From NCBI GenBank assembly GCA_934630975.1, contig CAKTXH010000125.1, positions 1-5,684 on the forward strand: 5,684 bases of DNA, written 5' to 3'. The first letter of the stretch is position 1, and each line of letters opens with the position of its first letter. The notes below the pieces were generated by a model. The model did not search any database and was not told the DNA's origin. It saw nothing but the letters and a program-made list of their open reading frames with translations. This DNA comes from an uncultured Clostridia bacterium (GTDB taxonomy: Bacteria > Bacillota > Clostridia > Christensenellales > Aristaeellaceae). This document shows, piece after piece, positions 4,510 to 5,684 of this stretch. The translations under genes and the position numbers were made by a program.

Positions 4510-5304
4510 ATGCGGGTTCGAACGATGAAATGGACGTGGCTCACGGCCAGCGCGCTCTGCACGGCGCTGCTGTTTGCCTGCGCGGGGGAGAACGCCGTGC
4601 AGACCTTCCGCGCGCAGACGCAGCGGGTTGAAACGGCGCAGCCGCAGGAGGAAGGGCCGCTTTCGGGCTATGTGATTGCGCTGGACGCGGGGCACGGCGG
4701 CTATGACGGCGGCGCGGTCGGGCGGGTGAGCGGCACGCCGGAGAAGGGGCTGAACCTCGACGTGGCGCAGCGGCTGGCGGCGATTTTGGAGGAACAGGGC
4801 GCGCAGATCGTCATGACGCGGACGGACGACTACGCCCTCTGCGACGACGACCCGCCGATCCGCAAGAAATTGCAGGATATGCAGCGCCGCGCGGCCATCA
4901 TCGAAAGTGGCGGCGCGCAGCTGGTGCTTTCCATCCACATGAACGAATACGCGGGGCGGAGCCAGAGCGGGCCGCAGGTGTTTTATCGGGAGGGATGCCC
5001 GGCGGGGCGGCTTTTGGCGGGCGCGATTCAGGAAACGATGAACGAAGAACTCTCCCCCAAAAAGACGCGCGCGGCGCTCGGCGGGGATTACTATATCCTG
5101 ACGCTGGGCAGGCCGAGCGTGCTGGTGGAGTGCGGCTTCCTATCCAACGCGAAAGAGGAAGCGCTGCTTTTGACGGCGGATTACCGACAGCGGGTCGCGC
5201 AGGCGATTGCGCGCGGCGTTTTAGCATGGGCGAATCTGCCGGAGGAAAAGCCGCAGGCGCTCCCGGCGGTGGATCGCGGCGACGAGCCGCATGCGGAAAC
5301 GTGA
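4510..5304 (+). CDS. cwlD: CwlD-type N-acetylmuramoyl-L-alanine amidase (Amidase_3)
   Basis: A 264-residue zinc amidase that cleaves the bond between N-acetylmuramic acid and the stem peptide. CwlD does this in the spore cortex as the first step to muramic-delta-lactam, which germination enzymes recognise. The zinc and catalytic residues are all present: His62 in LDAGHGGYDGGAVG, Glu78 in PEKGLNLDVA, His143 in LSIHMNEY and Glu207 in VLVECGFLSN. The segment SGPQVFYREG and the C-terminal AQAIARGVLAW also follow CwlD. The N-terminus has a basic MRVRTMK, then a hydrophobic span (about 11-25), so it is exported or membrane-anchored. The LFAC sequence is a poor lipobox. I chose the ATG at 4510 because a purine-rich AGAGAGGGG lies seven bases upstream. 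An in-frame ATG at 4402 would add 36 polar residues encoded by promoter DNA, and the ATG at 4525 lacks a ribosome binding site. The acidic proline-rich tail after about residue 242 is variable. Confidence 0.88.
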   Translation: MRVRTMKWTWLTASALCTALLFACAGENAVQTFRAQTQRVETAQPQEEGPLSGYVIALDAGHGGYDGGAVGRVSGTPEKGLNLDVAQRLAAILEEQGAQIVMTRTDDYALCDDDPPIRKKLQDMQRRAAIIESGGAQLVLSIHMNEYAGRSQSGPQVFYREGCPAGRLLAGAIQETMNEELSPKKTRAALGGDYYILTLGRPSVLVECGFLSNAKEEALLLTADYRQRVAQAIARGVLAWANLPEEKPQALPAVDRGDEPHAET

Positions 5305-5384
5305 ACGGCAGACGACTTGTCAACCCGGAAGATGAAAAGTATTCAAGCTTTGACAGGATAACGGCTTTTTTGAATAAATATGGC

Positions 5385-5413
5385 TTGACAGCCTGTGGAT
5401 GGCGTGATAAGAT
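5385..5413 (+). promoter_or_regulatory. Promoter of the T-box leader transcript
   Basis: A perfect TTGACA (5385-5390) is followed after exactly 17 bases by TAAGAT (5408-5413, four of six to TATAAT). The predicted start near 5420 places the first base of Stem I (5428) close to the 5' end, as is usual for T-box RNAs. A second TTGACA at 5350-5355 has no good -10 at proper distance. No clear terminator of the amidase gene lies in 5305-5384, so some read-through from it is possible. Confidence 0.75.
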
Positions 5414-5419
5414 AATTGC

Positions 5420-5684
5420 ACATATTCCGGCGATGACGAGGAAGAATCCGCGTGGAAACGCTAAGCGAGGGAGCGGCGGTGCGAGGCTCCTGCGGGGGCG
5501 CGCGGGCTGGTCGCCTCGGAGCCGCAGGCTGAACGCCGTTTGGCTGCGTAGGTCTGCCGGTTTTCCTCCGTTATGGGGAAACGAGCATGGTTTTTGTGCT
5601 CAATGAGCGTGCGCAGGCACGGAATTTAGGTGGTACCGCGAAAGCAGCCTTTCGCCCTAAAGCGGGGTGAGAGGCTGCTTTTTT
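5420..5684 (+). promoter_or_regulatory. T-box riboswitch, specifier GTC (valine), probably controlling valS
   Basis: A complete transcription-attenuation T-box that binds uncharged tRNA. Stem I: CGGC (5428-5431) pairs with GCCG (5521-5524); the kink-turn GATGA (5432-5436) faces GA (5519-5520); CGAGG (5437-5441) pairs with CCTCG (5514-5518). The specifier loop lies between AAGAAT (5442-5447) and CTGGTCG (5507-5513). CCGCG (5448-5452) pairs with CGCGG (5501-5505). The AG bulge AGCGA is at 5464-5468, and the apical GGAGC/GCTCC arm (5470-5474, 5486-5490) carries the GGTG loop motif. The codon one base before the CCTCG helix is GTC (5510-5512), as in glyQ-type leaders. A Stem III with the CCGTTAT loop spans about 5560-5582. 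The T-box core is AGGTGGTACCGCG (5628-5640). Antiterminator: TTTAGG (5625-5630) with CCTAAA (5656-5661), bulge TGGTACC (5631-5637), and GCGAAAG (5638-5644) with CTTTCGC (5649-5655). TGGT pairs with ACCA ends, matching the A73 of tRNA-Val. The regulated gene lies beyond the window. Confidence 0.95.
5643..5684 (+). terminator. T-box attenuator terminator
   Basis: AGCAGCCT (5643-5650) pairs with AGGCTGCT (5672-5679), and pairing continues inward with a few G-U pairs from 5651-5658 to 5664-5671, leaving loop AAAGC. The run of Ts from 5679 reaches the window edge. The stem uses the same bases as both antiterminator helices (5643-5661), so the two folds exclude each other: uncharged tRNA favours the antiterminator and read-through. 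Confidence 0.95.

Noticed and set aside
5340..5376. TATTCAA...TTGAATA inverted repeat as a terminator of the amidase gene
   Set aside because: The 7-bp A/T stem has a loop of more than 20 bases, and the T-run lies inside the stem rather than after it. It is too weak to call.
4995..5606. A 203-codon plus-strand frame overlapping the end of the amidase and the T-box
   Set aside because: It is a shifted-frame shadow of the amidase that runs on through the promoter and Stem I of a well-supported T-box.

Overview
The window looks like chromosomal DNA from an endospore-forming Firmicute, probably a GC-rich member of the Clostridia. The grounds are a CwlD-type spore-cortex amidase, a T-box riboswitch, strong Shine-Dalgarno sites, sigma-A-type promoters and many hairpin-plus-U-tract terminators. 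Coding parts are GC-rich by eye and the spacers are A/T-tract rich. I see no transposase, phage gene, CRISPR array or other sign of a mobile element, so species and genus cannot be given.

Layout from left to right: the 3' three quarters of a tRNA-Cys (+) runs in from outside and ends at its own terminator. A second, probably bidirectional, terminator follows. It closes a leftward pair of genes: a family-2 glycosyltransferase (736-1785) and, downstream of it, a YbaK/EbsC-type aminoacyl-tRNA deacylase-like protein (196-669). A 321-bp divergent spacer (1786-2106) carries the extended -10 promoter of the glycosyltransferase, twin CCGCGG palindromes around its -35 region, a strong hairpin that reads as a terminator on the minus strand, and a hairpin just ahead of the next ribosome binding site. 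Rightward from there runs a polytopic membrane protein of GT-C glycosyltransferase type (2107-3687) with its own terminator. Next is a tRNA-Arg(ACG) on the minus strand with a terminator and a perfect consensus promoter with an A-tract UP element.

The 600-bp gene-free stretch 3911-4509 holds the most notable signal: five perfect 9-mer DnaA boxes and several degenerate ones within 4210-4376. They lie just upstream of a good promoter for the cwlD-type amidase (4510-5304). The right end of the window is a complete T-box riboswitch (about 5420-5684) with promoter, Stem I, antiterminator and terminator, all traceable base by base. Its specifier reads GTC (valine), so the gene just beyond the window is most likely valS.

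Functionally, the two glycosyltransferase-type proteins are divergent neighbours and may serve one cell-surface polysaccharide; this is inference. The YbaK-like protein, two tRNAs and the valine T-box belong to translation. The amidase acts on spore peptidoglycan. The DnaA-box cluster is either part of a replication origin or a DnaA titration/regulatory locus; no dnaA or dnaN is visible to decide between these.
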